From assembly GCF_026420865.1 (NCBI RefSeq), contig NZ_JAPCWC010000001.1, forward strand, positions 496,001 to 560,000: a DNA stretch of 64,000 nucleotides, read 5' to 3'. The translations under genes were made by a program, and so were the position numbers. Shown here in pieces: positions 1 through 8,882 of the stretch. This stretch comes from Novosphingobium clariflavum. Its GTDB lineage: Bacteria > Pseudomonadota > Alphaproteobacteria > Sphingomonadales > Sphingomonadaceae. Numbering within the stretch: position 1 is the stretch's first letter; the number at the start of each line of letters is the position of its first letter. The notes beneath the pieces are model-generated. The model did not search any database and was not told the origin of the DNA. It was given only the letters and a program-made list of their open reading frames with translations.

Positions 1-416
1 AGCATGCGCTGCCCGAGCAGGCCGTGCCCGTCGACAAGGTCGTGCGTCAGCCGCCGGACGCGCCGTGCGAACTGCCGGGGATCGATGGCGGCGCTGTCTT
101 CGCGGTGGGCAGCGATGGTGTTGCCCGCAAAGTCGACCAGCACGATGTCGAGCAGTCCCTTGTGCGCCGTGGCGCCCACCGCATAGCCGCCCGCGGAGGC
201 AAGCCGCAGCGGGATCGCCGGACGACCGCGGCCCTGGGCGCTACCATCGGTCACTTCCTCGATCACACCCAGCGTCAGCAGATCGCGCGAGATGCGGGTC
301 AGCGCGGTGTTGCTGATCTCCAGCCGCTCCGCCAGCCCCGAACGCGACAGCGCGCCCGCCTTGCGCAGTTCGTGGATGATGCGGCGCTGGTCCTTGTCGA
401 GCGCGGGAATGGCCAT
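1..416 (-). CDS. ROK-family transcriptional regulator, 5' part only
   Basis: This is the N-terminal part of a sugar-responsive ROK (NagC/XylR-type) repressor; the rest lies beyond the left edge. Reading from the ATG at 416 gives a MarR-like winged helix at about residues 5-60 (DQRRIIHELRKAGALSRSGL, then ISNTALTRISRDLL), followed by the start of the ROK sugar-kinase-like domain (GYAVGATAHKGLLDIVLVDF). No stop occurs to base 1. It is divergent from the TonB-dependent receptor at 538, with an AT-rich promoter region between, so it probably represses that receptor cluster in response to a sugar. The inducer cannot be read from this fragment. The N-terminal helix and repeated small-residue beta strands make the family call firm. 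Confidence 0.85.
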   Translation of the reverse strand, partial: MAIPALDKDQRRIIHELRKAGALSRSGLAERLEISNTALTRISRDLLTLGVIEEVTDGSAQGRGRPAIPLRLASAGGYAVGATAHKGLLDIVLVDFAGNTIAAHREDSAAIDPRQFARRVRRLTHDLVDGHGLLGQRM

Positions 417-537
417 GGCCCTTGCGCTACGATCATTTATTTATTTTCACAACAATAATTAAAAACGTAACAGACGGCGTGCACTGGCCCCGCGTCGCCC
501 ACTCTCCCGGCGGCACCGAAATTCATGAGGGGCCATC
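417..537. promoter_or_regulatory. Divergent promoter region with candidate ROK operator (441-458)
   Basis: This 121-base gap separates the ROK repressor from the receptor gene. The segment 431-470 is strikingly AT-rich for this genome. It holds an imperfect palindrome at 441-458 with TTATT and AATAA arms. NagC-type ROK proteins are known to bind AT-rich palindromes of this general shape, so this is a reasonable operator candidate, but the assignment is inference. The receptor start at 538 has a GAGGGG ribosome-binding site just upstream. Confidence 0.45.
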
Positions 538-3015
538 ATGCTCAAGTCTGTTCTCGCCACCGGCGCGGCCTTAGCCGCGCTTGCCGCCGCCATTACGCCG
601 GCTGTCGCCGAAGAAGCACCCGCCGCACCTCCTGCCGCGGGCGAGGCTTCCGGCGATGACATCATCGTCACCGGGTCGACCCGTGCGGAACGCCGCTTCG
701 ACGTGTCCTACGCGGTCAACACGATCTCCCAGGAAGACGTCGAGAAGATCGCGCCGGTCAACTTCGCGGACCTGATCGGCCAGCTTCCCGGCTTCCAGAC
801 CGAGATCACCGGCGGTGAAGTGCAGAACATCTACCGCATCCGCGGGCTGCCCAACGACGGCGGCTTCGTGAGCTTCCAGCAGGACGGCCTGCCGCTGTTC
901 CACGAGAACGACGGCGTGTTCTTCCGCGGCGACGCGATCCTCAAGCAGGATCTGATGACCGACCACGTCGAAGTCGTGCGCGGCGGCCCTGCCCCGGTCT
1001 ATGCGAGCTACTCGGGCGCGATCATCAACGCGATCACCGTGACCGGCGACGAGACCCCGCGCGGCAAGGTGCAGGTCACGCTCGGCGATACCGGTCTCTA
1101 CCGGCTCGACGCCTACCAGGCGGGCAAACTGGCCAAGGACACCTACTACGCGGTCGGCGGCTTCATGCGCTACCACGACGGCTATCGCGACAACGGCTTC
1201 CCGAACGACAAGGGCGGCCAGATCCGCGCCAACATCAAGCACGTGACGCAGAACGGCTTCATCAAGCTGAACCTCAATTACGTCAACGATCACAATGTGT
1301 TCTACCTGCCGATCCCGACCAACAATCCGCTCACCGGCGCCTCGCTGGACCGCTACATCGACTACTTCGACGGCACGATGAACTCGCCGTCGCTGCGCAA
1401 CGTCAATCTCAAGTACCGTGACGGCAATGGCATCGTGCAGAGCCGCAATTCCGACCTCTCGGACGGCCGCCACATGCAGATGGTGAACTTCGGCGCGCAC
1501 TACGAAGGCGACTTCGACGGCTGGCTGGTCACCGCCGCTGCGGGCTACACGCAAGGCCGCAACGACTTCACCGCGTTCTACTCGACCACCAACCCGGCCG
1601 ATGGCAAGGCCTTTGCCGCCGGCTACCTCGCCCGCGCGACGGCGGCCTTCGGCGCGGTCGACCACTTCGGCTACACGCTGGCCGGCACCAACACCGTCTA
1701 CGATCCCTATGCCGCCTCGGGCCTCGTCATGCAGGGCCAGTACCGCGACATCCACTCGAAGTTCTACTCGGGACAGGCCAACCTCTCGGTCGCCAGGAAG
1801 TTCGACACCGGCCTTGGCACGCACGACATCAAGCTGGGCCTCTATGGCAGCCTCTATGGCGAGAGCAGCCGCACGCTTTACCAGAACTACCTGATCGAGG
1901 TCGCCGGCAAGCCGCGCACGCTCGACCTCGTCGCCTACAACGCAGCCGGTACCGAGATCGGCCGCGTCACCGACAACGGCGTGCTCAACTATGCGGCGAC
2001 GCTCAACCAGGGCGATTCCGACGCCAAGATGTTCGCGCTCTACGCCAACGACACCTGGGAGATCGTGCCCGGCCTGCGCATCGACGGCGGCATCCGCCAC
2101 GAGCGCTACAGCTACAAGGGCTGGGCCGCGCTGACCGAGGCGGCGAACCTGGGCGACGGCACGACGCTTGCCGACGACAGCACGCGCGCCTTCACCGGCG
2201 TGATCCTCAACCAGAAGCTCAAGCCCAGCGTCACCAACTGGACGGTCGGCGCCAACTACGACTTCTCGCGCCACATCGGCGTCTACGGCCGCGCCTCGCA
2301 TCTCGAGACGCCGCCCAACGTCCAGACCGTGATGAGCATCAACCCGACGATCATCACCACCGTCGCCGACCAGTTCGAAGCCGGGCTGAAGCTCTCGATG
2401 GGCCGCTCGTACCTCTACGTGACCGGCTTCTACACCAACTTCGATCCGCTCAACGCCTCGTTCCTGGCCTATGACCCGACCACCGGCCGCAACGACGTCA
2501 ACGTGCCCTTCATCGGTGAGGCGCAGGTCAAGGGCATCGAGTTCGACGGTGCCTGGAGCGTGACCCCGTGGTTCACCCTCAACGGGGCGCTGACGGTCAG
2601 CGATCCCAAGTACAAGAACTTCGAGAGCAGCACCGGCGCCGATCCGGAGCAGGCCGAGGGCAACCAGATCGTCCGCCAGCCGAAGATCTACGGCAACATC
2701 CGCCCGAGCTTCGACTTCACCACCGGCGACACCGACGTGTCGGTCTACGGGCGCTACACCTACATGGGCAAGCGCTTCGTCGACCTCTACAACAACACCG
2801 CGCTGCCCGCCTACGGCACCGTGGGGGCGGGCGTGACGCTCAAGCACGGGACCTGGCAGCTGCAGGTCGTGGGCGACAACCTGTTCAACGCGCACGGCCT
2901 GACCGAAGGCAATACCCGTACCGACTCGCTGGCCGGCCAGGGCAGCGCCGAGGCGATCTACGGCCGCCCGATCTTCGGCCGCAACTTCCGCCTCGTCGTC
3001 GGCAAGTCCTGGTAA
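538..3015 (+). CDS. TonB-dependent outer-membrane receptor
   Basis: An 825-residue TonB-dependent receptor. It has a signal peptide of about 24 residues ending AVA, then a TonB-box/plug start DDIIVTG at residues 40-46 and a plug with the usual order (a PVNFADLIGQLPGF stretch, YRIRGLPNDGG, VEVVRGGPAPVYASYSGA). A long beta-barrel ends in an aromatic terminal strand (FRLVVGKSW). It is the first gene of a plus-strand run with the DUF218 and S1/P1-like genes (gaps of 13 and 26 bases), and is divergent from a ROK repressor. This places it in a sugar-responsive import system, but the ligand is unknown. Large open frames on the opposite strand are codon-bias shadows. Confidence 0.93.
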   Translation: MLKSVLATGAALAALAAAITPAVAEEAPAAPPAAGEASGDDIIVTGSTRAERRFDVSYAVNTISQEDVEKIAPVNFADLIGQLPGFQTEITGGEVQNIYRIRGLPNDGGFVSFQQDGLPLFHENDGVFFRGDAILKQDLMTDHVEVVRGGPAPVYASYSGAIINAITVTGDETPRGKVQVTLGDTGLYRLDAYQAGKLAKDTYYAVGGFMRYHDGYRDNGFPNDKGGQIRANIKHVTQNGFIKLNLNYVNDHNVFYLPIPTNNPLTGASLDRYIDYFDGTMNSPSLRNVNLKYRDGNGIVQSRNSDLSDGRHMQMVNFGAHYEGDFDGWLVTAAAGYTQGRNDFTAFYSTTNPADGKAFAAGYLARATAAFGAVDHFGYTLAGTNTVYDPYAASGLVMQGQYRDIHSKFYSGQANLSVARKFDTGLGTHDIKLGLYGSLYGESSRTLYQNYLIEVAGKPRTLDLVAYNAAGTEIGRVTDNGVLNYAATLNQGDSDAKMFALYANDTWEIVPGLRIDGGIRHERYSYKGWAALTEAANLGDGTTLADDSTRAFTGVILNQKLKPSVTNWTVGANYDFSRHIGVYGRASHLETPPNVQTVMSINPTIITTVADQFEAGLKLSMGRSYLYVTGFYTNFDPLNASFLAYDPTTGRNDVNVPFIGEAQVKGIEFDGAWSVTPWFTLNGALTVSDPKYKNFESSTGADPEQAEGNQIVRQPKIYGNIRPSFDFTTGDTDVSVYGRYTYMGKRFVDLYNNTALPAYGTVGAGVTLKHGTWQLQVVGDNLFNAHGLTEGNTRTDSLAGQGSAEAIYGRPIFGRNFRLVVGKSW

Positions 3016-3028
3016 GGGAGGAGAGCGG

Positions 3029-4192
3029 ATGCGTAACGGCCCGGCGCGCAGGGCGGCCCTCGCCGCTGCGGCGGCTCTCTCGCTCCTGACGGTCTGCGCG
3101 CAGGCGCAGGCCGTCAGGGACACGGTGGCGGAGAGCCTGTCTCAGCGGCTGTTTCCCGCGCTCGATGCGCTGGGCCATGATCCTGCGGCGCTGCGGGCGC
3201 TGCGGGATCGCCCCGAGGTAGCCGCCATGCTGCGCGCCCGGTCGGACCGGCGCGCGGCCTGCGCAGCCGACCTCGGCTGCCTTGCCCAGGCGATGATCTG
3301 GAGCGACGGCGAGGCCGGCATCCTCGCCGCCGCCGTTCCCGGCAAGGGCATGGATGACGGCCCGGCCGCACAGGCCGGGCGCGAGATCGCGGGCATCAAC
3401 ACGATCGTGCGCACGTATGGGGTGGGGCAGGTTCCGGCCTATCCCGGCATCGACGGCGCCGGCACGATCGACCCGCAGGAGGCGCGCGCGCGGCTGCAGG
3501 CGGCGGCATGGCTCGCGCAGACGCCGCGCGCGAACTCGGTGCAGGCGCTCGATCCCAGCCTCGACTTCGCGCTGGCGCTGCTCGATGCCGCCGATCGCCG
3601 CGATGCGATCGGCGACGTGCCGCTGTCGGGCGGGCTCAACGCGCCTGCCTTCCGGCGCGCGCGGGGCATGGACTGGTCGCGCTACCGCTACAGCGCGCTT
3701 GTTGTCACCGGGGTCGGCCCGGAAGTGGAGGGCATGCCGCTCAGCCCCTACAGCAAGTACCACCTGCGCCTTGCCGCCCAGCGCTATGCGGCAGGCGATG
3801 CGCCGTTCCTCATCCTCACCGGCGGCCATGCCCATCCGCGCGCCACCCCCTTCGCCGAGGCCGAGGAGATGCGCCGCGCGCTCATCGAACGCTACGGCGT
3901 GCCCGCAGAGACCCTGGTCATCGAACCGCACGCGCGGCACACCACCACCAATCTGCGCAACGCCGCGCGGCTGCTGGTGGCCCTGGGCGCGCCGCTGGAC
4001 AAGGCCACGCTGATCCTGTGCAACCCGGACCAGAGCGCGATGATCGAAAGCCCCGACTTCGTGAAGCGCAACAACCGCGAACTGGGCTACCAGCCCGGCG
4101 CGATCGGTCCGCGCGTCTCGCCTACCGAACTGGAGTTCCGCCCCTCGGCCCTCTCGCTTCGCGTCGACCCCCGCGATCCGCTGGATCCCTGA
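3029..4192 (+). CDS. Exported YdcF/ElyC/SanA-type (DUF218) protein
   Basis: A 387-residue protein with an N-terminal signal peptide (hydrophobic residues about 9-24, AQAQA cleavage region), so it is probably periplasmic. The C-terminal half is a DUF218 domain: a YSALVVTGVG strand near residue 220, LILTGGHAHP near 260, AEEMRRALIERYGVP, and EPHARHTTTNLRNA near 300. That is the order seen in ElyC/SanA/YdcF proteins. The N-terminal about 200 residues match nothing I recognise and hold two cysteines (ACAADLGC). Family members affect envelope processes in enterobacteria but have no agreed reaction. It follows the receptor by 13 bases, so it is probably co-transcribed and serves the same import system. 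Confidence 0.8.
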   Translation: MRNGPARRAALAAAAALSLLTVCAQAQAVRDTVAESLSQRLFPALDALGHDPAALRALRDRPEVAAMLRARSDRRAACAADLGCLAQAMIWSDGEAGILAAAVPGKGMDDGPAAQAGREIAGINTIVRTYGVGQVPAYPGIDGAGTIDPQEARARLQAAAWLAQTPRANSVQALDPSLDFALALLDAADRRDAIGDVPLSGGLNAPAFRRARGMDWSRYRYSALVVTGVGPEVEGMPLSPYSKYHLRLAAQRYAAGDAPFLILTGGHAHPRATPFAEAEEMRRALIERYGVPAETLVIEPHARHTTTNLRNAARLLVALGAPLDKATLILCNPDQSAMIESPDFVKRNNRELGYQPGAIGPRVSPTELEFRPSALSLRVDPRDPLDP

Positions 4193-4218
4193 ACCTGCCC
4201 CCGAACCGGAGCCCCGCC

Positions 4219-5211
4219 ATGCGCCCCATCCTGCTTGCCGCCGCCCTCGCCGCGCTGACCCTTTGCCCCAAGGCCGCACTGGCCTGGGGCGGCACCGCCC
4301 ATACCGTCATCGACCGCGCCGCGATCGAGGCCATTCCCGATGACGGCCCGGTGTTCCTGCGCAAGTACGAGGACTATATCGGCGCATCCTCGCTGCTGCC
4401 CGACAGCTGGCGCGGCGATGCGGAGAACTTCTCGAAGATCGAGGAAGATCCCAACCACGGCTGGTTCCGCGAGCAGTTCGCCTTCCTGAGGCCCATTCCC
4501 CGCTCACGCTACGAATTCGTCATCGCGCTCTACAAGCAGTACGAGAAGATCAAGGACAGCGACCCCGAAACCGCGGCGCGTACCAATGTGCGCTGGACCG
4601 GCACCCTGCCCTATGCCGCGATCGAGGCCTACGACCGCATCGTCGTGTGCATGCGCCGCGTGCGGGCGGCAAACCTCGCAGGCGCGGACGCGGACGCGGC
4701 GGTGGCCGAGCAGAACTGCGCCTTCGATGTCATCCGGCTGGGTCACTACATCGGCGACGGGGCCAATCCGATGCACGATTCGGTCAGCAGCGATGGCTGG
4801 CGCGGCCCCAATCCGCACGGCTACACCACCGACCGCAGCGTCCATGGCCGCTTCGAAAGCCGCTTCGTGGACGGCATGAAGCTGACGGTAGCCGACATCG
4901 CCCCGCGCATCGGCAAGCCGGGCCGGACCTCGGGCGACATGTTCGACGCCGTGCTCGCCTATCTCGACACATCGGGCGACAAGGTGGGCGCGGTCTTCGC
5001 GCTGGAAAAACGCGACGGCTTTGCCAATTTCGCCGACAGGGACGTGCGCGAGATGGTCTACGAACGCACGGCGGCAGGCGCGACGATGCTGCGCGACATG
5101 CTGTGCCGCGCCTGGGCGGAGAGCGCCTCTCCGCCGGCGAAGGTCGAGCCCTCCCCCATCGATTTCGCCAATCCCCGGTTCAACCCGGAAACCGGCTCGG
5201 CGCCCGATTGA
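4219..5211 (+). CDS. Secreted S1/P1-nuclease / zinc phospholipase C-like protein
   Basis: A 330-residue exported protein. The signal peptide ends ALA before Trp23, giving a mature N-terminal tryptophan as in S1/P1 nucleases and bacterial zinc-dependent phospholipase C, where the first residue helps bind the metal cluster. Further family signs are WGGTAH, HYIGDGANPMH (residues 176-186, matching the H-x(3)-D-x(4)-PxH zinc-binding turn) and a later His/Asp-rich stretch around 200-212. ATG 4219 is chosen because it starts the signal peptide; the frame stays open upstream. Expected activity is hydrolysis of a phosphodiester or phosphomonoester, but nuclease and phospholipase cannot be told apart from sequence alone. 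Its last 154 bases overlap the convergent transporter gene. Confidence 0.7.
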   Translation: MRPILLAAALAALTLCPKAALAWGGTAHTVIDRAAIEAIPDDGPVFLRKYEDYIGASSLLPDSWRGDAENFSKIEEDPNHGWFREQFAFLRPIPRSRYEFVIALYKQYEKIKDSDPETAARTNVRWTGTLPYAAIEAYDRIVVCMRRVRAANLAGADADAAVAEQNCAFDVIRLGHYIGDGANPMHDSVSSDGWRGPNPHGYTTDRSVHGRFESRFVDGMKLTVADIAPRIGKPGRTSGDMFDAVLAYLDTSGDKVGAVFALEKRDGFANFADRDVREMVYERTAAGATMLRDMLCRAWAESASPPAKVEPSPIDFANPRFNPETGSAPD

Positions 5212-6569
5212 GCGAGCCGGTCGAGCGCGGCGCGCACCCTGGCGTGCCGCGCATGGCCAAGATCGAAACGCCGCAACAGCACGATCGCGGCGAGCGCGCC
5301 GGCCAGCGGCAGGCCAAGGCCGAGCCCCACCATCCCCGCTTCCACTACCGGCCCCTGTTCGGCGCCGGGCACGTAGCCCAGCCATCCCAATAGCCACCCG
5401 ATCAGCGCCGTCGCCGCAGCGCCGCTGGCCTTCACCGCCACCAGGTAGAAGGCGAAGAGACCGGTTTCCAGCCGCCGCCCATGGCGCAGCGCCACAAAGT
5501 CCACCGCATTGGCCAGCAAACCCCAGGGCAGCATGAAGACGGATGCAAGCCCGAAACCGATCAGCACCGCGCAGGCCGGCAAGGCGATCGGAAGGCCAAG
5601 GCAGAGCGCGAAGACCGCGAAACCGGCGGCGCTGACACCGTGCCCCAGCGCCAGCACCCGTGCCTTGTCCAGCCGCGCCGTCAGCGCGGTCCAGAACAGA
5701 GCGCCCGCGAACTGCCCGCCGGTCATCGCCAGCATAAGCGTTGTCACCATGTCCGGCCGCTTGACCACGTACGTGCCGATATAAAGCACCATCCGTCCGA
5801 ACGTGGGCATGGCAAAGCCGGTCGCGATGGCCAGCAGGCCCATGCCGATGACCAGAGGATCGCGCAGCGGCACGCCGATGCCGTCCCGTGCCGCGGCGTC
5901 GGCAGGCGGGCCTTGGCCGGTTTCGCCGCCGCAGGTCTGCACGCACAGGACCATGGTCAGGACAAAGAGCAGGCCCGCCGCAAGACCGGACAGTGCCAGG
6001 GCCGCGAAATCCTCGCTGCGGGCGGCATGCTGGACCAGCGGGGTGAGCACGAGCGCAACGCAGAGCGAACTCGCGGTGCTGAACAGCAGCCGATAGCCGG
6101 AAACGCGGCCCCGCGCACGGCTGTCGCCGGTAATCTGCGCCATCAGCGCATTGTGCGGCACGTCGATCACTGCATAGGCCCCGCGAAAGACCAGCATCGC
6201 CAGCGCCAGCAGCCATCCCTCGCGCAGGCCATAGGCGGGCATCGCGTAAAGCAGCGCAAAGGCCATGCCGCAGGGCACCGACCCTGCCGCCACCAGCCAG
6301 CGATAGCCGCGCCCCCTTCGGCGCAACCGGATCACCAGCGCGGCGGCAATGACATCGAAGACGAGGTCCCCGGCCAGCGCCACCAGCATCAGCGACCCTG
6401 CGGCCATGGCGCCGAGGCCCAGCAGATCGGTCATCAGGAACAGGATCGTCATGTCCACCCCGGCAAAGACCAGCGCCTTGCCGAAATTGCCCGACGAATA
6501 GGCGAACAGCTTCGCCTCTCGGATCAGGAGGTTCGGGCCCGGCCCGGTCATGGACATGGAAGATCGCAC
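5058..6569 (-). CDS. GPH-family sugar:cation symporter (MFS)
   Basis: A 503-residue major-facilitator protein of the glycoside-pentoside-hexuronide (MelB-like) type. It has about 12 hydrophobic segments, an early LFAYSSGNFGKALVFAGVD motif, GDLVFDVIAAALVIRLRRRG, and VIDVPHNALMAQIT near loop 4-5, typical of GPH carriers. The GTG at 6569 opens the frame; ATGs at 6557 and 6551 are alternatives and none has a clear Shine-Dalgarno. The last about 50 residues (5058-5211) lie antisense to the end of the S1/P1-like gene and are probably a non-conserved tail. Facing the receptor operon, it likely imports the small sugar or sugar ester released by that system. Confidence 0.8.
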   Translation of the reverse strand: MRSSMSMTGPGPNLLIREAKLFAYSSGNFGKALVFAGVDMTILFLMTDLLGLGAMAAGSLMLVALAGDLVFDVIAAALVIRLRRRGRGYRWLVAAGSVPCGMAFALLYAMPAYGLREGWLLALAMLVFRGAYAVIDVPHNALMAQITGDSRARGRVSGYRLLFSTASSLCVALVLTPLVQHAARSEDFAALALSGLAAGLLFVLTMVLCVQTCGGETGQGPPADAAARDGIGVPLRDPLVIGMGLLAIATGFAMPTFGRMVLYIGTYVVKRPDMVTTLMLAMTGGQFAGALFWTALTARLDKARVLALGHGVSAAGFAVFALCLGLPIALPACAVLIGFGLASVFMLPWGLLANAVDFVALRHGRRLETGLFAFYLVAVKASGAAATALIGWLLGWLGYVPGAEQGPVVEAGMVGLGLGLPLAGALAAIVLLRRFDLGHARHARVRAALDRLAQSGAEPVSGLNRGLAKSMGEGSTFAGGEALSAQARHSMSRSIVAPAAVRS

Positions 6570-6644
6570 CGCCAGAAAGTTCGGATGGGCCTAGTAGAGT
6601 GATTCCGACATTCGAGCGCGCCCATTCCGATAGGGTAGCAAATG

Positions 6645-6830
6645 TCAGAACTGAACCACTAGCGGCGGTTCGTGACGGTTTTCGGACGTCGTGGCCGCGC
6701 GGATCTCACCGCTTGCAGAAGGGGCGGCATCCTGGGCCGTGTCCGCATCCGGCAGCGCCTGCATTTCGCCGAGCTTGGGGACGCGGAGGGGTTCGATCCG
6801 GCCTGCCGCTATGGTAATGGCGATCGGCAC
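6645..6830 (-). CDS. Possible small hypothetical protein
   Basis: A 61-residue open frame starting at a GTG (6830) in an otherwise empty gap of about 300 bases (6570-6869). Codon third positions are fairly GC-rich, but there is no good ribosome-binding site, domain or signal. It may be chance; nothing else is seen in the gap. Confidence 0.2.
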   Translation of the reverse strand: MPIAITIAAGRIEPLRVPKLGEMQALPDADTAQDAAPSASGEIRAATTSENRHEPPLVVQF

Positions 6831-6869
6831 TTTGCCCGGGAATTGTAGCCGGAATTGTCGCTGAAACTG

Positions 6870-7235
6870 TCAGGCGGCCTGGAGGGCGTGGGTGCCTCGT
6901 CCTCCTTCACGCATCCCGCCCGAGGTTTCGATTCCCGCGTCGGCAAGCGATGGCGGCACATCCACCGCAGGCAGGTCCGGCAAGGTTCCCGCGTAATGCG
7001 CAACGATCGCCGGGGCCAGCGGACGCTCGAACACCAGGCGATCCTCGCCGGTCTGGCGCGCGCCGCGGATTGGACCGATCGCGCCGATCCAGATCGTGAG
7101 TTCGCCCTCCGGCAGATCCGCCTTGCCGATCCGGCATTCCTGCAAGGACAGCGAATGGATCGAAATCGGCAGGACATGCTCACCCGGCGCTACGACTTCG
7201 CCCGGAATGACCGTCCTTGAAACCAAACCTCGCAT
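6870..7235 (-). CDS. Small PilZ-like domain protein
   Basis: A 121-residue soluble protein. From residue 2 it reads RGLVSRTVIPGEV, then ISIHSLSLQECRIGKADLP, LTIWIGAIGPIRGARQ and FERPLAPAIVAHYA, the strand order and spacing of sphingomonad PilZ domains. The hallmark c-di-GMP residues are weak: the arginine pair is spaced RxxxxR rather than RxxxR, and the D/N-x-S-x-x-G turn is replaced by HSLSLQE, so ligand binding is doubtful. ATG 7235 is chosen over upstream starts because AGGGA sits 8 bases before it. It lies downstream of the kinase at 7459-8882 on the same strand, 223 bases away, and may or may not be co-transcribed. Confidence 0.6.
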   Translation of the reverse strand: MRGLVSRTVIPGEVVAPGEHVLPISIHSLSLQECRIGKADLPEGELTIWIGAIGPIRGARQTGEDRLVFERPLAPAIVAHYAGTLPDLPAVDVPPSLADAGIETSGGMREGGRGTHALQAA

Positions 7236-7458
7236 GAAAGCGTCCCTGGGAAACTGGCAGAATATCACGCGGCATGGACAGATGCGCATTACACGATGTC
7301 CACCACGCCAAGTGCGTGAGCCAAGTGCGCGAGAAGGCAAAAAGTTCCCGCCCGACCGGCAGCCGCTTCGGCCCGCGTTGTTCGCCATTTGGACGCCTCG
7401 ATGGTGCCGTTTATGAGTTTACGGCCTAGGCGGCGTGGACAAATTCCCAGACTGCTTC

Positions 7459-8882
7459 CTAGCCGATCAGGAACGCCGCACGGTAGCGGAACCCGTCGGC
7501 GCGAAACTCGAGTTCCGGCGGTTCGGCGCCGGACGGCAGGAGGTTGCGCAGCAGCATCGTACCGACGCCGGCGGGGCCCACGGGCGTGGCGGCATGGCGG
7601 CAACCGGTCTCCACCCATTCGAACAGCAGCCTCGACGCGCCGCCTGCACTGTCCGACGACCATGTCAGCGCCACCCGCCCCTCGCGGCCGAGGGCACCGT
7701 GAAGCACGGCATTGGTCGCCAGTTCGTTGAGGATCAGGGCCAGCGAGCCGGTCATCTGGGCGGGAATGAAGACATCCGGCCCGTCAAGCGTGATGCGGGA
7801 AATCTCGTCTCGCGCCGAAGAGCGGCCGATGACCTTCACCGCCAGTTGCCCCAGCGCCACCGGCTCCCAGTCCTGGCTCGCGAGGATTTCGTGCGCGGCC
7901 GCCATTGCGTGCAAGCGCCCGACAAAGGCCGCGCTCGCCTTGTCGGCCCCCGGCAGCGACCGGAATGTCTGCCGGGCAATGCCCTGGATCACGGCCAGGT
8001 TGTTCTTGACCCGGTGGTTCAGCTCTTCGATCAGTTCCCGCTGACGTTCGCGCGCCCTTGCCTGCAGGGAAACGTCATGCCCCTGCACGAAGACGCCCGA
8101 CGACGTGCCGTCTGGGGCCAGAATGGGCTGACAGATGACGTCCACGCGGCGCTGCGCGTCCGCGGCGTGCGGATCGACGTGAAGATCGAAGGGAATGTTC
8201 TCGCCGATGTAGGGAAGCCGGGTGCGCAGGACGTCGTCGATCTGCCCCGCGAACGGCATCGCCGCGTCAGCGGGCAGGACCTCCGACAATCGGTGGCCGA
8301 CCGGATGGCGATGCCGAACATTTCGCGAAAGGCCTGGTTCGCGACGATGAAACGATGGTCCCGCCCGTCGAGGATGGCAATGAAACCGGGCGCCTGGTCG
8401 AAGACTTCCTTGAGCCACTCCGCCTCGCGGGCAAGATCGAAGTACCTCGCCTGCACCGCCTTGGCGCGGCCGACCAGACCGGCCTCGTCACGCAGCTTGC
8501 GCAGGCCATGCAGTTCGGTCACGTCGACGGTGTGCTGGAGGATGAATTTCACCTCGCCGTCGCTGCCGAGCTGCGGGGTATGCGTGGCGCTCCAGTAGCG
8601 CGGTTCCATCACGCCGTCCGGCCGCGCGATGTCGTAGCGGATATGGGCAATTTCATCGAGGTTGCCGGTTGTCAGCACCCGGTCCAGCGACGAGCGCAGC
8701 AACTTGTAGCTGTCGGAGGATTCCTCGCTCGGGAAGGCGTCGAACAGATAGCGGCCGACCAGATCGGTCCGCTCCCGCATCGTCGCGCGCAAGTAGGCAT
8801 CGTTCATCCAGGCGATCGTCAGATCGCGGTCCACCACGATGTAGGGATTCGGTGAACCGGACAGGAGCGTCTCGAAATTCAT
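7459..8882 (-). pseudogene. PAS-PAS-HWE histidine kinase with a one-base frameshift near 8303
   Basis: Two overlapping frames together encode one sensor kinase of about 474 residues. From ATG 8882: PAS 1 (SPNPYIVVDRDLTIAWMNDA) at about 8-115, PAS 2 (EWLKEVFDQAPGFIAILDG) from about 160. After a frame change near 8300-8308 the reading continues VGHRLSEVLPADAAMPF to the HWE/HisKA_2 H-box ELNHRVKNNLAVIQG (His about 290) and the ATPase N-box LILNELATNAVLHGALG. Restoring one C in the short run at the break (ATCCGG to ATCCCGG on the coding strand) joins the frames cleanly. Either the gene is newly broken, or this is a base-calling deletion. HWE kinases commonly act in light or general stress responses in alphaproteobacteria. 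No partner regulator is adjacent. Confidence 0.85.

Noticed and set aside
571..3123. 850-codon open frame antisense to the first receptor
   Set aside because: It mirrors the receptor gene, lacks a ribosome site and has an Arg/Val/Ala-biased composition typical of antisense frames in GC-rich genes.
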